A stretch of DNA of 13,970 nt, from the NCBI GenBank assembly GCA_964400875.1, contig CAYNWK010000113.1:1-13970 (forward strand). The letters run 5' to 3'. Below are positions 6,741-13,833 of the stretch, piece after piece. Numbering within the stretch: the stretch's first letter is position 1; every line of letters starts with the position of its first letter. The stretch comes from CAYNWK01 sp964400875 (GTDB taxonomy: Bacteria; Chloroflexota; Anaerolineae; Anaerolineales; UBA4823). A program made the position numbers and the translations under genes. Under the pieces are notes generated by a model, which worked only from the letters and a program-made list of their open reading frames with translations, did not search any database and was not told where the DNA came from.

Positions 6741-7681
6741 GCTGACCGGCGGGCGGCCAATTCCTGCGGCAGCAAGCAGTGGTAGATGAAGTCGTTCACC
6801 GGTACGGGCACCCCGGCTGCGCTCCCCAGGCGCGCAACCGCGCCGTTTTGCGTTTCCAGCTCCGAAGGAACCCCGGCGATGATATCCCGCTGCATGGAGG
6901 CTGTCGCCTGCTCCGGTAAATTATCGACGAAGGCCATGGTCTTCTCAACCACTTCCTCCGCCAGATCAACGCCGCGCGCGCGAGCCACCGCTTCGATCTC
7001 GCGCATCGCCTCCGCCAGCAGCGCGCGCGTGCCCTCCAGCGACCGCATGGCGCCGGCCGGGACACGCGTCACCGCGCCCAGCCCGCTGAACGCAGCGATG
7101 AACAAGAACTTTTCCCACATGGCAGCCTGGATATCCTCCGGGGTCTCCGCCCAGACGCCAGCGCGCTCGAAAAGTTCGCGCAACTGCGCGGCGCGCATGG
7201 AGACGCCTCCGGCTAGCTCGCCAAAGGCGATATGCGGCTTGATCCCGGCGTGGCGGATCTGCCCCGGCGCCTGGATGTAGCTGACGATATGGCACAAGCC
7301 GCCCAGGACGCGCGCCTCGCCCAGCACCCTGGACAATTCCCCAGGAGCATCGACGCCGTTCTGCAGGGGAACCACGAACGTGTCCGGACCGACCATTGGC
7401 CCCATGGCCTGGGCGGCGCCCGGCACCTGCCAGGCTTTCACCGCAACCAGCACCACGTCGACCTCGCCGATCTCGGCTGGATCGGCGGAGGCCTGGACAG
7501 GCTGAACGTGAAAATCTCCCTCCAGGCTGCCCACCTGCAAACCGGTGTCCCGCAGCGCGGCGAGATGATCGCCCCGGGCGATGAAACCCACTTGCAGGCC
7601 CGGCTCACCCTCGGCCAATTTTGCAAGCCGCCCGCCAAAATAACCGCCCACGCCGCCGGCGCCGAACACACAAATACGCAT
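6737..7681 (-). CDS. Ketopantoate reductase family enzyme (2-dehydropantoate 2-reductase)
   Basis: A 314-residue NADP-dependent reductase of the ApbA/PanE family, which in the classic case reduces 2-dehydropantoate to pantoate for coenzyme A synthesis. Visible marks are the Rossmann motif FGAGGVGGYFGGRLA (6-20), LVAVKAW with K82, PLQNGVD (105-111), MWEKF with the likely catalytic K191 (188-192), and the C-terminal domain with PSELETQNG including E274 (272-280). Length is normal. The family has many paralogues, so the exact 2-oxoacid substrate is not certain and I leave the symbol empty. ATG 7681 is set by GGAGG five bases upstream; the open frame extends to a GTG at 7693. No other pantothenate gene is nearby. 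It is convergent with the duplicated-domain gene and shares a TTAA stop with it. Confidence 0.85.
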   Translation of the reverse strand: MRICVFGAGGVGGYFGGRLAKLAEGEPGLQVGFIARGDHLAALRDTGLQVGSLEGDFHVQPVQASADPAEIGEVDVVLVAVKAWQVPGAAQAMGPMVGPDTFVVPLQNGVDAPGELSRVLGEARVLGGLCHIVSYIQAPGQIRHAGIKPHIAFGELAGGVSMRAAQLRELFERAGVWAETPEDIQAAMWEKFLFIAAFSGLGAVTRVPAGAMRSLEGTRALLAEAMREIEAVARARGVDLAEEVVEKTMAFVDNLPEQATASMQRDIIAGVPSELETQNGAVARLGSAAGVPVPVNDFIYHCLLPQELAARRSA

Positions 7682-7686
7682 GTCAA

Positions 7687-7691
7687 CCTCC
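7687..7691 (-). promoter_or_regulatory. Shine-Dalgarno fixing the ketopantoate reductase start
   Basis: GGAGG on the minus strand lies 5 bases before ATG 7681. It overlaps the upstream GTG at 7693, so the shorter protein beginning MRICVFGAGG is the likely product. No convincing promoter was found for this gene; TACAAT at 7775-7770 lacks a -35 partner. Confidence 0.65.
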
Positions 7692-7839
7692 ACGTTGATG
7701 CCCGCACCCCCGTTCCAGGGGAGCTTTGAAGACTTGCTGAAGCGTTAAACCCGCATTATCCGCACAGAAATTGTATCCGATCGCCAGCTTTGGGGAGGAA
7801 ATATCCTTTTATTGTGGGGTTTTTCACTTACCGGGGGAT

Positions 7840-7868
7840 TTGGCATTATACCCATTATCGGGTAGAAT
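7840..7868 (+). promoter_or_regulatory. Sigma-70-type promoter for the LysM gene
   Basis: TTGGCA (7840-7845) and TAGAAT (7863-7868) are separated by exactly 17 bases; each box matches 5 of 6. The predicted start near 7875 leaves an 89-base leader before ATG 7964, which contains CGCTT-TG-AAGCG, a small hairpin, and ends in CGAGGT four bases before the ATG. Confidence 0.7.
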
Positions 7869-7963
7869 CACGCTGACTTACCCAGCCAGCAGACCTTGTC
7901 GAGGTTGATCTCCATTCTTCTAACGCTTTGAAGCGACGGTCCGCAGGCAAACAACGAGGTCAA

Positions 7964-8710
7964 ATGAGCATGAGCGATAAAGATTCTGCCCAGAACGTGA
8001 TCGACTCTTACCGCAAAAAGCGCCAACAAACCACGCCCTTTTTGATCGGCGGTATTGCCATTCTGCTGGTCGCCATCGGCATCGTCGTCCTGGTGGTCTG
8101 GCTGACGGGACCCAACCGGCCGGCGATTTCCTTCTTCGCCACCGAGACGCCCACCCCGACCGCAACAGCCACGGAGACGGCGACGGCGACCGCCTCTCCA
8201 ACAGCCACCGAGACCCCCATCCCGACGGAAACTCCCACGAATACCCCCACCGCCACGGCATCCGGACCGTTCGTTTACGAAATCCAGGAGGGCGATACGT
8301 TAGAGAGCATCGCCGCACAATTCGGCGTTGACGTTCTCGTGCTCATGGAACTCAACAACTTGACTTTTGAAAGCATCATCCGGGTTGGCGACGAAATCCT
8401 GGTCCCGCCGCCCGGACTGGAACTGCCCACTGCCACGCCGCTCCCTGAGGGGGCGACCGGCACCATCGAATACCGCGTGCAGACCGGCGACAGCCTGGAA
8501 GGCATCGCCACAAGGTTCAACAGCACGGTGGATGCTATCCTGGACGCCAACGAAGACCTGGAAAATGAAAACGAGATTTTCGTTGGACAAATCTTGATCG
8601 TGCCGGTGAACATCGCCACCCCGGTCCCGACCAACACTCCAGGCCCGGCGGCAACCCTGACCGTCCAGACGGCCGAGGCCGCTACGGAAGAAGCCACCCC
8701 CACCCCGTAA
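7964..8710 (+). CDS. Membrane-anchored protein with two LysM domains
   Basis: A 248-residue envelope protein with a basic cytoplasmic N-terminus (residues 1-25), one membrane helix (26-48), a Thr/Pro/Ala-rich spacer (60-99) and two LysM domains: 104-148 (YEIQEGDTLESIAAQFGVDV ending in GDEILVP) and 170-215 (YRVQTGDSLEGIATRFNSTV ending in GQILIVP). A second Thr/Pro stretch ends the protein. LysM binds N-acetylglucosamine-containing polymers such as peptidoglycan. No catalytic domain is attached, so it is likely a wall-binding or scaffold protein outside the membrane. GAGG (7956-7959) supports ATG 7964; an ATG six bases later is possible, and a TTG at 7928 is less likely. It stands alone, divergent from the reductase gene, with its own promoter and a strong terminator. 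Confidence 0.9.
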   Translation: MSMSDKDSAQNVIDSYRKKRQQTTPFLIGGIAILLVAIGIVVLVVWLTGPNRPAISFFATETPTPTATATETATATASPTATETPIPTETPTNTPTATASGPFVYEIQEGDTLESIAAQFGVDVLVLMELNNLTFESIIRVGDEILVPPPGLELPTATPLPEGATGTIEYRVQTGDSLEGIATRFNSTVDAILDANEDLENENEIFVGQILIVPVNIATPVPTNTPGPAATLTVQTAEAATEEATPTP

Positions 8711-8733
8711 GTTTGCGAGCGAATTAATATTTG

Positions 8734-8769
8734 GGGCTGCCGATAGATATCCATCGGCAGCCCTTTTTT
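8734..8769 (+). terminator. Strong intrinsic terminator of the LysM gene
   Basis: GGGCTGCCGAT (8734-8744) pairs perfectly with ATCGGCAGCCC (8753-8763), an 11-bp stem with an 8-base loop, followed at once by six T (8764-8769). It begins 23 bases after the LysM stop codon. Confidence 0.92.
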
Positions 8770-8785
8770 AGGTCAAAGGGAGGTA

Positions 8786-8800
8786 GGCGCGATCCGCGCC
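8786..8800. other. GC-rich hairpin in the gap between LysM and CapA genes
   Basis: GGCGCG (8786-8791) and CGCGCC (8795-8800) are perfect arms around ATC. It lies 22 bases beyond the stop of the minus-strand CapA-like gene but no T-tract follows on that strand, so at best it is a weak terminator or RNA-stabilising 3' hairpin. Confidence 0.35.
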
Positions 8801-8821
8801 CGCCCACAAAACCCTCTGGCC

Positions 8822-10030
8822 TTAGTTATCTGGCAGAGCCTGGCTGGCTGCCTCGATGCGCGCCAGGATCTCGGCAGCTTCGGCATCACCAGCCAGATGC
8901 ACCCGCCCGTCGAAGTCCACGTGAGTGGGGATCAACTCGAAACCCTTGAAATTGATCCCTTCGAAGGTAACCCTCAAGATGACCCCTTGCTGGTGGTCAA
9001 CGGCCCAGTTCTGGTCGAAAACGAAGTTGCCCAACCCGTAAAAAACGGGCGTCCCGGCGATCTCCTGCACCGCCTGGACGACGTGTGTATGGTTACCGAC
9101 GACCAGGTCGGCTCCGGCATCCACTGCGACCTGGGCCAGCTGGCGCTGGGAATAGTTCGGCAGGGGCACATCCTCGGGACCCCAGTGCGGCATGGCAATC
9201 ACTACGTCCGAGACCTGGCGGGCTTCGGCGATGGCGGCGCGCAGGCTGGCTTCGTCCAGGACGGCGATCCCCGGCGAGGTTTCACCGGCGAAGGCGAGCG
9301 GCTCGATCTGGCCCAGGGAAACGATCCCGAAACGCACCCCATTGGCTTCCACCACCACCGGCTGAGCGGCCGCGGCCAGATCCTGACCGGCGCCCACCGG
9401 AACGATCCCGGCGCTCTCCAGGTTCGCCAGGGTATCGAAAAATGCCCGGTCGCCGCAGTTGCTCAATCCGCAGTTTTTGATGTGGTTGGTAGCCACGCTC
9501 ATCACGTCGAAGCCGGCGCGGGCCAGGGCGGCGGCATTTTCCGACCCGCCGACCAGGACATAGGTGGAGACGCAGCCGGTACGCGGCGGGTAATCGCTGA
9601 TCGTCGCGTTGAGCGTACCCACCGCCAGGTCCGCTGCTTGAATGAGATCCAGCACTTCGGCGTAGGGGTAATCCGGGTCGCCGCGTTCATCGATAGCGGC
9701 CTGTACACAGCGGGCCGGGACGATCACGCCGGTGAAAAGCAAGGTGGTCAGCGGAGGAGCGGTAGCAGGTGTCGTCTCCGTTGGCATCGGAGCCGCTGTT
9801 GGAGATGGTGAGGGGGTGAGGGTATAGGGAAGCGGTGAAGCGGTGAAGGCTGGAGGGGATGGAGAGGCGGTAAAAGGGATAGGGGAGAGGGGAAGAGCAT
9901 TCGTTGAGGCCGGCCTATTGGCGGGCGCGAGGGGCGAGGTCCGCGTTGAGGATCCGGCTGAAGCGGGGGAACAGGCGCCGAGCAAGACCAGTGCGGCAAG
10001 CAGTAGGCTGGAAAGGTGAAATTTGGGCAA
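8822..10030 (-). CDS. CapA-family-like lipoprotein with altered N-terminal metal motifs
   Basis: A 402-residue predicted lipoprotein: signal helix and lipobox VLLGAC with the lipidated Cys at 20, a long Ser/Pro/Thr-rich linker (21-95), then a CapA/PGA_cap domain (96-385) of the calcineurin-like phosphoesterase fold. Conserved blocks are MSVATNHIKNCG (177-188), MPHWGPED (280-287) and GADLVVGNHTHVVQ (306-319), followed by YGLGNFVFD (331-339). Two usual N-terminal motifs are changed: the GDxM block is GVIV (101-104) and the NLE block is TLNATIS (139-145). Four extra cysteines (108, 153, 187, 192) may form disulfides. The start is TTG 10030: an in-frame TGA lies just two codons upstream, and GGGAG sits 8 bases before it. 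It begins three bases after the queG stop, so it is in that operon. CapA proteins serve polyglutamate capsule synthesis in some bacteria; no partner genes for that are here. Confidence 0.85.
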   Translation of the reverse strand: MPKFHLSSLLLAALVLLGACSPASAGSSTRTSPLAPANRPASTNALPLSPIPFTASPSPPAFTASPLPYTLTPSPSPTAAPMPTETTPATAPPLTTLLFTGVIVPARCVQAAIDERGDPDYPYAEVLDLIQAADLAVGTLNATISDYPPRTGCVSTYVLVGGSENAAALARAGFDVMSVATNHIKNCGLSNCGDRAFFDTLANLESAGIVPVGAGQDLAAAAQPVVVEANGVRFGIVSLGQIEPLAFAGETSPGIAVLDEASLRAAIAEARQVSDVVIAMPHWGPEDVPLPNYSQRQLAQVAVDAGADLVVGNHTHVVQAVQEIAGTPVFYGLGNFVFDQNWAVDHQQGVILRVTFEGINFKGFELIPTHVDFDGRVHLAGDAEAAEILARIEAASQALPDN

Positions 10031-10033
10031 GCT

Positions 10034-11200
10034 TCAGGCTCCCAGGGCGGCGTTGATTTCAGCCCGGACGTCTGCGTCGCCCTCCCGTTCGAGGGCCTTC
10101 TGCAGGGCTTGGCGGGCACCTTCCCCGCCGATCCGGCCCAGCGCCCAGGCGGCGTGACCCCGGACAAGCGCTTCGGGATCGGTCAACATGGCGCGTTCCA
10201 GGACCGGCGCAGCCATGGGATCGCCCGCATTACCCAGGGCGACGGCGACGTTGCGCAAATAGCCTCGCCGTTTGGGCCGTTTGACCGGGCTGCCTTTGAA
10301 CTTGCGGTTGAAATCTTCGGGGGTGAGAGAGAGCTCGGCGATCAGGTCCGGTCGGGGCAGGCCCGGGCGCGGCGCGAAACCCTCGTCGCCGCCCGGTTCG
10401 GCAAAACGCAGGTTCCAGGGGCAGACCTGCTGGCAAACGTCGCAGCCGAAAACCCAGTCTCCCATCTGCGGGCGCAGCGCTCGGGGGATGGACCCTTTGA
10501 GCTCGATGGTCAGGTACGAGATACAGCGCCGGGCGTCGATGGTCCGGTCGGGCAGGATGCAGGCGGTCGGACAGGCTTCCAGGCAGCGGGTGCACGAGCC
10601 GCAATGATCGGTGCGCATGGGCTCATCGGGTTCGAGTTCAAGACCTAGAAGCACCTCCGCCAGCAGGTAGTAAGAACCTTTTTCAGGATTGATCAGGCAG
10701 GTGTTCTTACCGATCCAGCCCAGCCCGGCTCGTTGAGCGAGCTCGCGCTCCAGGATCGGGCCGGTGTCCGTGTACCAGCGATTTGGCACCGGCTCGCCGA
10801 CGCACCCCTCGATGAAGGCGACCAGATCGTGCAGTCGTTCAGGCAGGACTTCGTGGTAATCCTCACCCCAGGCGTACGAGGCCAGCCGCCCAGCCGGCGC
10901 GCCGCCATTTTCGAAAGCGGAATCTACGCGGTCATCGACCAGCTCGGGCGATGGGTAGCGCACCCCCATGACCAAAATCGATCGGCATTCGGGCAGGATC
11001 GCGCGCGGGTCGGCGCGACGACGGCGGGCGCGCTCCGTAGCCAGGTAGCCCATCTCACCATGACGCCCGGCGGATAACCAGCCGGTGTAAGCGTCCAGGT
11101 GCCGCGGCGGGTCCGGGGTGGTAAAGCCAACCAGCTCGAACCCGAGGCGCTGCGCTTCGGCGCGGATCAGCTCCTTCAAAGCGTTCTCTTTCAAAGTCAC
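10034..11200 (-). CDS. queG: Epoxyqueuosine reductase QueG
   Basis: A 388-residue cytoplasmic enzyme for the last step of queuosine synthesis: cobalamin- and iron-sulfur-dependent reduction of epoxyqueuosine to queuosine in the tRNA anticodon. The N-terminal DUF1730 domain covers about 20-190 and includes RWYTDTGPILERELAQRAG (141-159) with the expected catalytic Asp145 and GWIGKNT (161-167). Two 4Fe-4S motifs follow: C200, C203, C206, C210 in CGSCTRCLEACP, and C226, C253, C256, C260 in the CDVCQQVCPWN region. A HEAT-repeat tail (313-388, YLRNVAVALGN, HAAWALGRIGG) matches the longer QueG form. The start is GTG 11200; a TGCTACAAT box ends 6 bases before it and there is no Shine-Dalgarno, so the mRNA looks leaderless. 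No other queuosine gene is in the window. Confidence 0.95.
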   Translation of the reverse strand: MTLKENALKELIRAEAQRLGFELVGFTTPDPPRHLDAYTGWLSAGRHGEMGYLATERARRRRADPRAILPECRSILVMGVRYPSPELVDDRVDSAFENGGAPAGRLASYAWGEDYHEVLPERLHDLVAFIEGCVGEPVPNRWYTDTGPILERELAQRAGLGWIGKNTCLINPEKGSYYLLAEVLLGLELEPDEPMRTDHCGSCTRCLEACPTACILPDRTIDARRCISYLTIELKGSIPRALRPQMGDWVFGCDVCQQVCPWNLRFAEPGGDEGFAPRPGLPRPDLIAELSLTPEDFNRKFKGSPVKRPKRRGYLRNVAVALGNAGDPMAAPVLERAMLTDPEALVRGHAAWALGRIGGEGARQALQKALEREGDADVRAEINAALGA

Positions 11201-11206
11201 AGGCGC

Positions 11207-11215
11207 ATTGTAGCA
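11207..11215 (-). promoter_or_regulatory. Extended -10 promoter immediately before queG (leaderless)
   Basis: On the minus strand TGC-TACAAT occupies 11215-11207 and the GTG start follows after 6 bases. No -35 is seen; its place is taken by the terminator hairpin of the upstream gene. Transcription is predicted to start at or next to the start codon. Confidence 0.6.
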
Positions 11216-11216
11216 G

Positions 11217-11256
11217 AAAAAAAGCGCCGGCAGCGAATACGGCTACCGGCGCTTTT
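11217..11256 (-). terminator. Intrinsic terminator of the FW-domain lipoprotein operon
   Basis: AAAAGCGCCGG (11220-11230) and CCGGCGCTTTT (11246-11256) are perfect 11-bp arms, extended by three more pairs after one mismatch, with a 6-base loop. On the minus strand the stem is followed by seven T (11223-11217). It lies downstream of the gene ending at 11313 and directly before the queG promoter. The A/T symmetry would also allow some activity on the plus strand. Confidence 0.88.
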
Positions 11257-11312
11257 GGTCTGTTTTAGCGAGGCCAGCGGCAGGGTAAGTTCTCGCTGAC
11301 CTCACGAATCGG

Positions 11313-12365
11313 CTATGGGCAATCCAGGGTAAAGGTCACCTGATCGGAGATCACGTCGTTCGGCTCCGTCACGTGCAGCTGCGCCCACCCGTCCACGGAA
11401 TCCGAGATATCCAGAACATAGTTCACGTTATGCGTACCCGCATCGAAAGCCACGGTGAAGGGGTCAGGCAGATCGTAGGTGAACCCGGAGGTATCCGATC
11501 CGGCTTCCAGCTGGTAGGTCACCGTAGCGGCTCCATCGAGGATGATCTGGCCCGTAAACGTGAAGGTATGCGGACAAGTATCCGCAGAAGCCGCGTCCAC
11601 GATCAGGCTGGCCCCCGTGACGTCACCCGCGCCCCCACCGGAACTGGTGGTGGCTGTGGCCGTGGGGGCAGTAGTGGCCCCGGGAGCCGAGGTGGATGGT
11701 GCAACCGGCGTACCGCCTGCCACCAGAATGTCCACGTATACGGCTTCGTTGAACAGTTCGCCGTCGGCGTTGCGCATCTCCCAAAAACCGCGGTAGCTGC
11801 CGCCGGAAGTCGGCGCTACCATGTTCACCGAGATTTCGACCGTGCCGCCTGGCGCCACCTCTTGCGTCAGCGGGACCGAATTGACCGAGCTCATCTGCGC
11901 GCCGCCGATGAAGACGAAGGAATAGGCCGTCGTCCAGGTGGACGTACCGGCGTTGCTCAACCGCCAGGTCTTGGTAAAGGCCTCTCCCGGGGAGAACTGA
12001 GTGCCATCGGGCACAGTGACGTCGGCGACGTACAGCGCCTGGTCAGGGCCGCCCGGTTGGGCGGTGACGTTGGGCAGCGGGGTCTGAGAGATGAAGGGAG
12101 TCAGCGTGGTCGACTGCGTCTGGGTAGGGGTCTCCGGAACCGAACTGGGCAGCGGCGGCAGGGGAGTTTCCGTTTCGGTCGGGGTGGGCAGCGCTAGCTC
12201 GGTCAGGCGGGCGTCGGCGGTTTGTGCGGCGGCGGTCAGCACCGCTTCCGCTTCCAGGGTGGGCGTCTCTTCAGGGCCCGCCGAGCGGCAGGCTCCCAAC
12301 AGCAGGGCGGCCGCGCATAGGGCGATGCCCAGGTGCATCAGGCGAGGTTTTAACAGGATCTTCAT
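11313..12365 (-). CDS. Lipoprotein with NBR1-like FW Ig domain (second of a tandem pair)
   Basis: A 350-residue predicted lipoprotein: signal helix, lipobox LLLGAC with Cys26, then the segment VLTAAAQTADARLTELA (42-58), a Thr/Pro-rich linker (59-105), an FW/NBR1-type Ig domain (111-215), a second Thr/Ala linker (217-247) and a beta-rich C-terminal domain (250-350). The FW domain shows VADVTVPDGTQFSPGEAFTK (113-132), TWRLSNAGTSTW with W134 and W144, and YRGFWEMRNADG with W195. The C-terminal domain has C264 and C349, which could close it with a disulfide. FW domains bind partners in eukaryotic NBR1; the role in bacteria is not established. ATG 12365 is preferred because the signal peptide follows it; GGAGG (12379-12383) is 13 bases away, rather far. 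It lies 43 bases after its paralogue and ends before a strong terminator. Confidence 0.88.
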   Translation of the reverse strand: MKILLKPRLMHLGIALCAAALLLGACRSAGPEETPTLEAEAVLTAAAQTADARLTELALPTPTETETPLPPLPSSVPETPTQTQSTTLTPFISQTPLPNVTAQPGGPDQALYVADVTVPDGTQFSPGEAFTKTWRLSNAGTSTWTTAYSFVFIGGAQMSSVNSVPLTQEVAPGGTVEISVNMVAPTSGGSYRGFWEMRNADGELFNEAVYVDILVAGGTPVAPSTSAPGATTAPTATATTSSGGGAGDVTGASLIVDAASADTCPHTFTFTGQIILDGAATVTYQLEAGSDTSGFTYDLPDPFTVAFDAGTHNVNYVLDISDSVDGWAQLHVTEPNDVISDQVTFTLDCP

Positions 12366-12408
12366 CAGATTTACCGAACCTCCATATTTTGCTCGGCTTG
12401 CGGGAGGC

Positions 12409-13590
12409 TTATCTTTCGATCCGGGGAGAGGCCCAGATCGCCAGGTCATCTTCAGGCGAACCATCCGCCAGGACTTCGAAGACGAACTGCACGGTCTCGC
12501 CCTCCAGATCTCCCAGGCCGATGTTCACCCGGGTCAATCCTCCCCCGCAGGACTCACCCCAGCTGTCAATGGTTTCAATGGAATCGCCCTTCTTGTAACG
12601 CAGCTTGAATTCCACTTTGCCATTGCCACAATCGTCCAGGAAGCCCAGGCTGGCGATGAAACGATCGCCGGCTTTGACTTTATATTCAGGAAAGATACCC
12701 TGGATCTGGCCGTCGTCGTTCTGCTTGGGTCGGGTAAACAAGGTCTTTCCGGCAGTGGCGTTGGTCTCCAGCTTGATATTTTCGACCAGCATGGCAACTC
12801 CGTTAGGGTCATCCAGCGGTTGGTTGGCGATGCCGCCGAAGCTGATGTCCACGGTATCGCCACCGCCGCTGGCGGACCAATCAGCGGAGGAAGCCTGAGC
12901 GATGAAGTCTACCTGGATGCCTCCGGGAAGCCCGACCTCGATCTTCACCCAAAACTCTTCCTCGGCGTCCGATCCCAAGCCGAACTTTTGACCGGCGCCG
13001 TTGCGCAGCAGGAAGAAACCCTGGTACTCGCCGTCATCATCGGGAGCTTCCAGGTCCAGGGCGATGTCCACTTCTTCGCCGGGGGCCACGCTCTCACCCT
13101 CATCCGCCAGCGTCAGCGAAGCCGGCGCGCCCATGGCGTCGCCGTCCTCGAACACGATGGCGTAATCGGAGTCCCAGGTACAGGTACCGGTGTTCTTCAA
13201 CCGCCAGATCTTGGTGAAATCCTCGCCCGGCTCCATATCTGTGCCATCTGGGATGGTGACGTCCTTAACGAAACCAGCCCGGTCGCAAGGCGCTTCAGGG
13301 GTACTGGTAGCGGTGGGGTTCGAGCCGGCACCCTGGGTTGCGGTAGGAGCAGGCTCACCGTCTCCAGGGGTTGGGGAGGGCGTCTCTCCCGCCGGACCGG
13401 GGGTGAAAGTCGGTTGGACGCTGGTCGCCGCCAGGGTCAGCTGGGCTTCGACGGTCTGGGCGGCGTATGTCATGATCAGCTGGGGGCCTGACTGGGTTGG
13501 GGTGGCGTTGGGCCCGGGGAAATTACAGGCGCTCAGGGCTAGCAGAGCGATGCTCAGGGCGATGAGCAAACGTGTGCGAGTGGCATGCAT
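12409..13590 (-). CDS. Lipoprotein with NBR1-like FW Ig domain and beta-sandwich C-terminus (first of a tandem pair)
   Basis: A 393-residue predicted lipoprotein: signal helix, lipobox LALSAC with Cys22, the segment IMTYAAQTVEAQLTLAA (39-55) shared with its neighbour, a Pro/Thr-rich linker (56-100), an FW/NBR1-type Ig domain (101-219) and a separate C-terminal domain (226-393). The FW domain shows CDRAGFVKDVTIPDGT (102-117), IWRLKNTGTCTW (128-139) with W129 and W139, and EEFWVKI with W214; C102 and C137 can form the disulfide that the neighbour lacks. The C-terminal domain ends in TVQFVFEVLADGSPEDDLAIWASPRI, a pattern I associate with jelly-roll carbohydrate-binding-like domains; ligand unknown. 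Start ATG 13590 has GAGGA 10 bases upstream, with a TTGACA/TATAGT promoter about 98 bases before it. Confidence 0.88.
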   Translation of the reverse strand: MHATRTRLLIALSIALLALSACNFPGPNATPTQSGPQLIMTYAAQTVEAQLTLAATSVQPTFTPGPAGETPSPTPGDGEPAPTATQGAGSNPTATSTPEAPCDRAGFVKDVTIPDGTDMEPGEDFTKIWRLKNTGTCTWDSDYAIVFEDGDAMGAPASLTLADEGESVAPGEEVDIALDLEAPDDDGEYQGFFLLRNGAGQKFGLGSDAEEEFWVKIEVGLPGGIQVDFIAQASSADWSASGGGDTVDISFGGIANQPLDDPNGVAMLVENIKLETNATAGKTLFTRPKQNDDGQIQGIFPEYKVKAGDRFIASLGFLDDCGNGKVEFKLRYKKGDSIETIDSWGESCGGGLTRVNIGLGDLEGETVQFVFEVLADGSPEDDLAIWASPRIER

Positions 13591-13639
13591 CTTCTTTTTC
13601 TCCTCGATCGTACTCGAACTTCTGATGGCGTCGCTGGTT

Positions 13640-13655
13640 GAGGCTTAAACGCCTC
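13640..13655 (-). other. Small hairpin in the leader of the first FW lipoprotein gene
   Basis: GAGGC (13640-13644) and GCCTC (13651-13655) are 5-bp arms around 6 bases, inside the predicted 98-base leader. No T-tract or known riboswitch motif is present; it may affect stability or translation only. Confidence 0.25.
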
Positions 13656-13694
13656 CGGTCCGTCAAAAGTTCCATTATCCCGCCGTTCCAACCA

Positions 13695-13723
13695 ACTATA
13701 CTTGCCCTATGAATGGATGTCAA
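13695..13723 (-). promoter_or_regulatory. Sigma-70-type promoter for the FW lipoprotein operon
   Basis: On the minus strand TTGACA (13723-13718) and TATAGT (13700-13695) are separated by exactly 17 bases; the -35 is perfect and the -10 matches 5 of 6. The predicted start near 13688 leaves a leader of about 98 bases before ATG 13590. Confidence 0.78.
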
Positions 13724-13798
13724 GCGCTTCAAAATGCGTTGAAATTCGCGATAACCCACCTCTTAATCGTAAGATTCAAGCAATTCATTGAGAAAAGG

Positions 13799-13833
13799 AT
13801 GTATAGCAGCGGGCTTAGCCCGTTGCTATACAT
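13799..13833. repeat. Long near-perfect hairpin, REP-like element or terminator
   Basis: A 16-base arm (13799-13814) and its partner (13818-13833) pair completely, with one G-U wobble, around TTA. On the minus strand it starts 43 bases beyond the stop of the partial gene at 13876 and is followed by CCTTTTC, a weak T-tract, so it could end that transcript. Its core GCGGGC/GCCCG and single-copy dyad look like the dispersed hairpins found between genes in many bacteria; no second copy is seen in this window. Confidence 0.65.

Noticed and set aside
7739..7935. TAACGCTT and its inverted copy flanking the LysM promoter
   Set aside because: Only 8 bases match, far apart and off-centre from the promoter; likely chance.
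8145..8260. Repetitive ACC/ACG-rich stretch in the LysM gene as a repeat array or CRISPR
   Set aside because: It encodes a continuous Thr/Pro/Ala linker in frame, with no uniform repeat unit or spacers.
8897..9811. 304-codon plus-strand open frame
   Set aside because: Antisense to the CapA-like gene; no domain pattern, and rich in His, Arg and Gly as expected of a shadow frame.
12091..13491. 466-codon plus-strand open frame
   Set aside because: It lies antisense to both FW lipoprotein genes, which have signal peptides, lipoboxes and recognisable domains. The translation is a low-quality Gly/Arg/Val-rich string; high GC codon bias explains the lack of stops.
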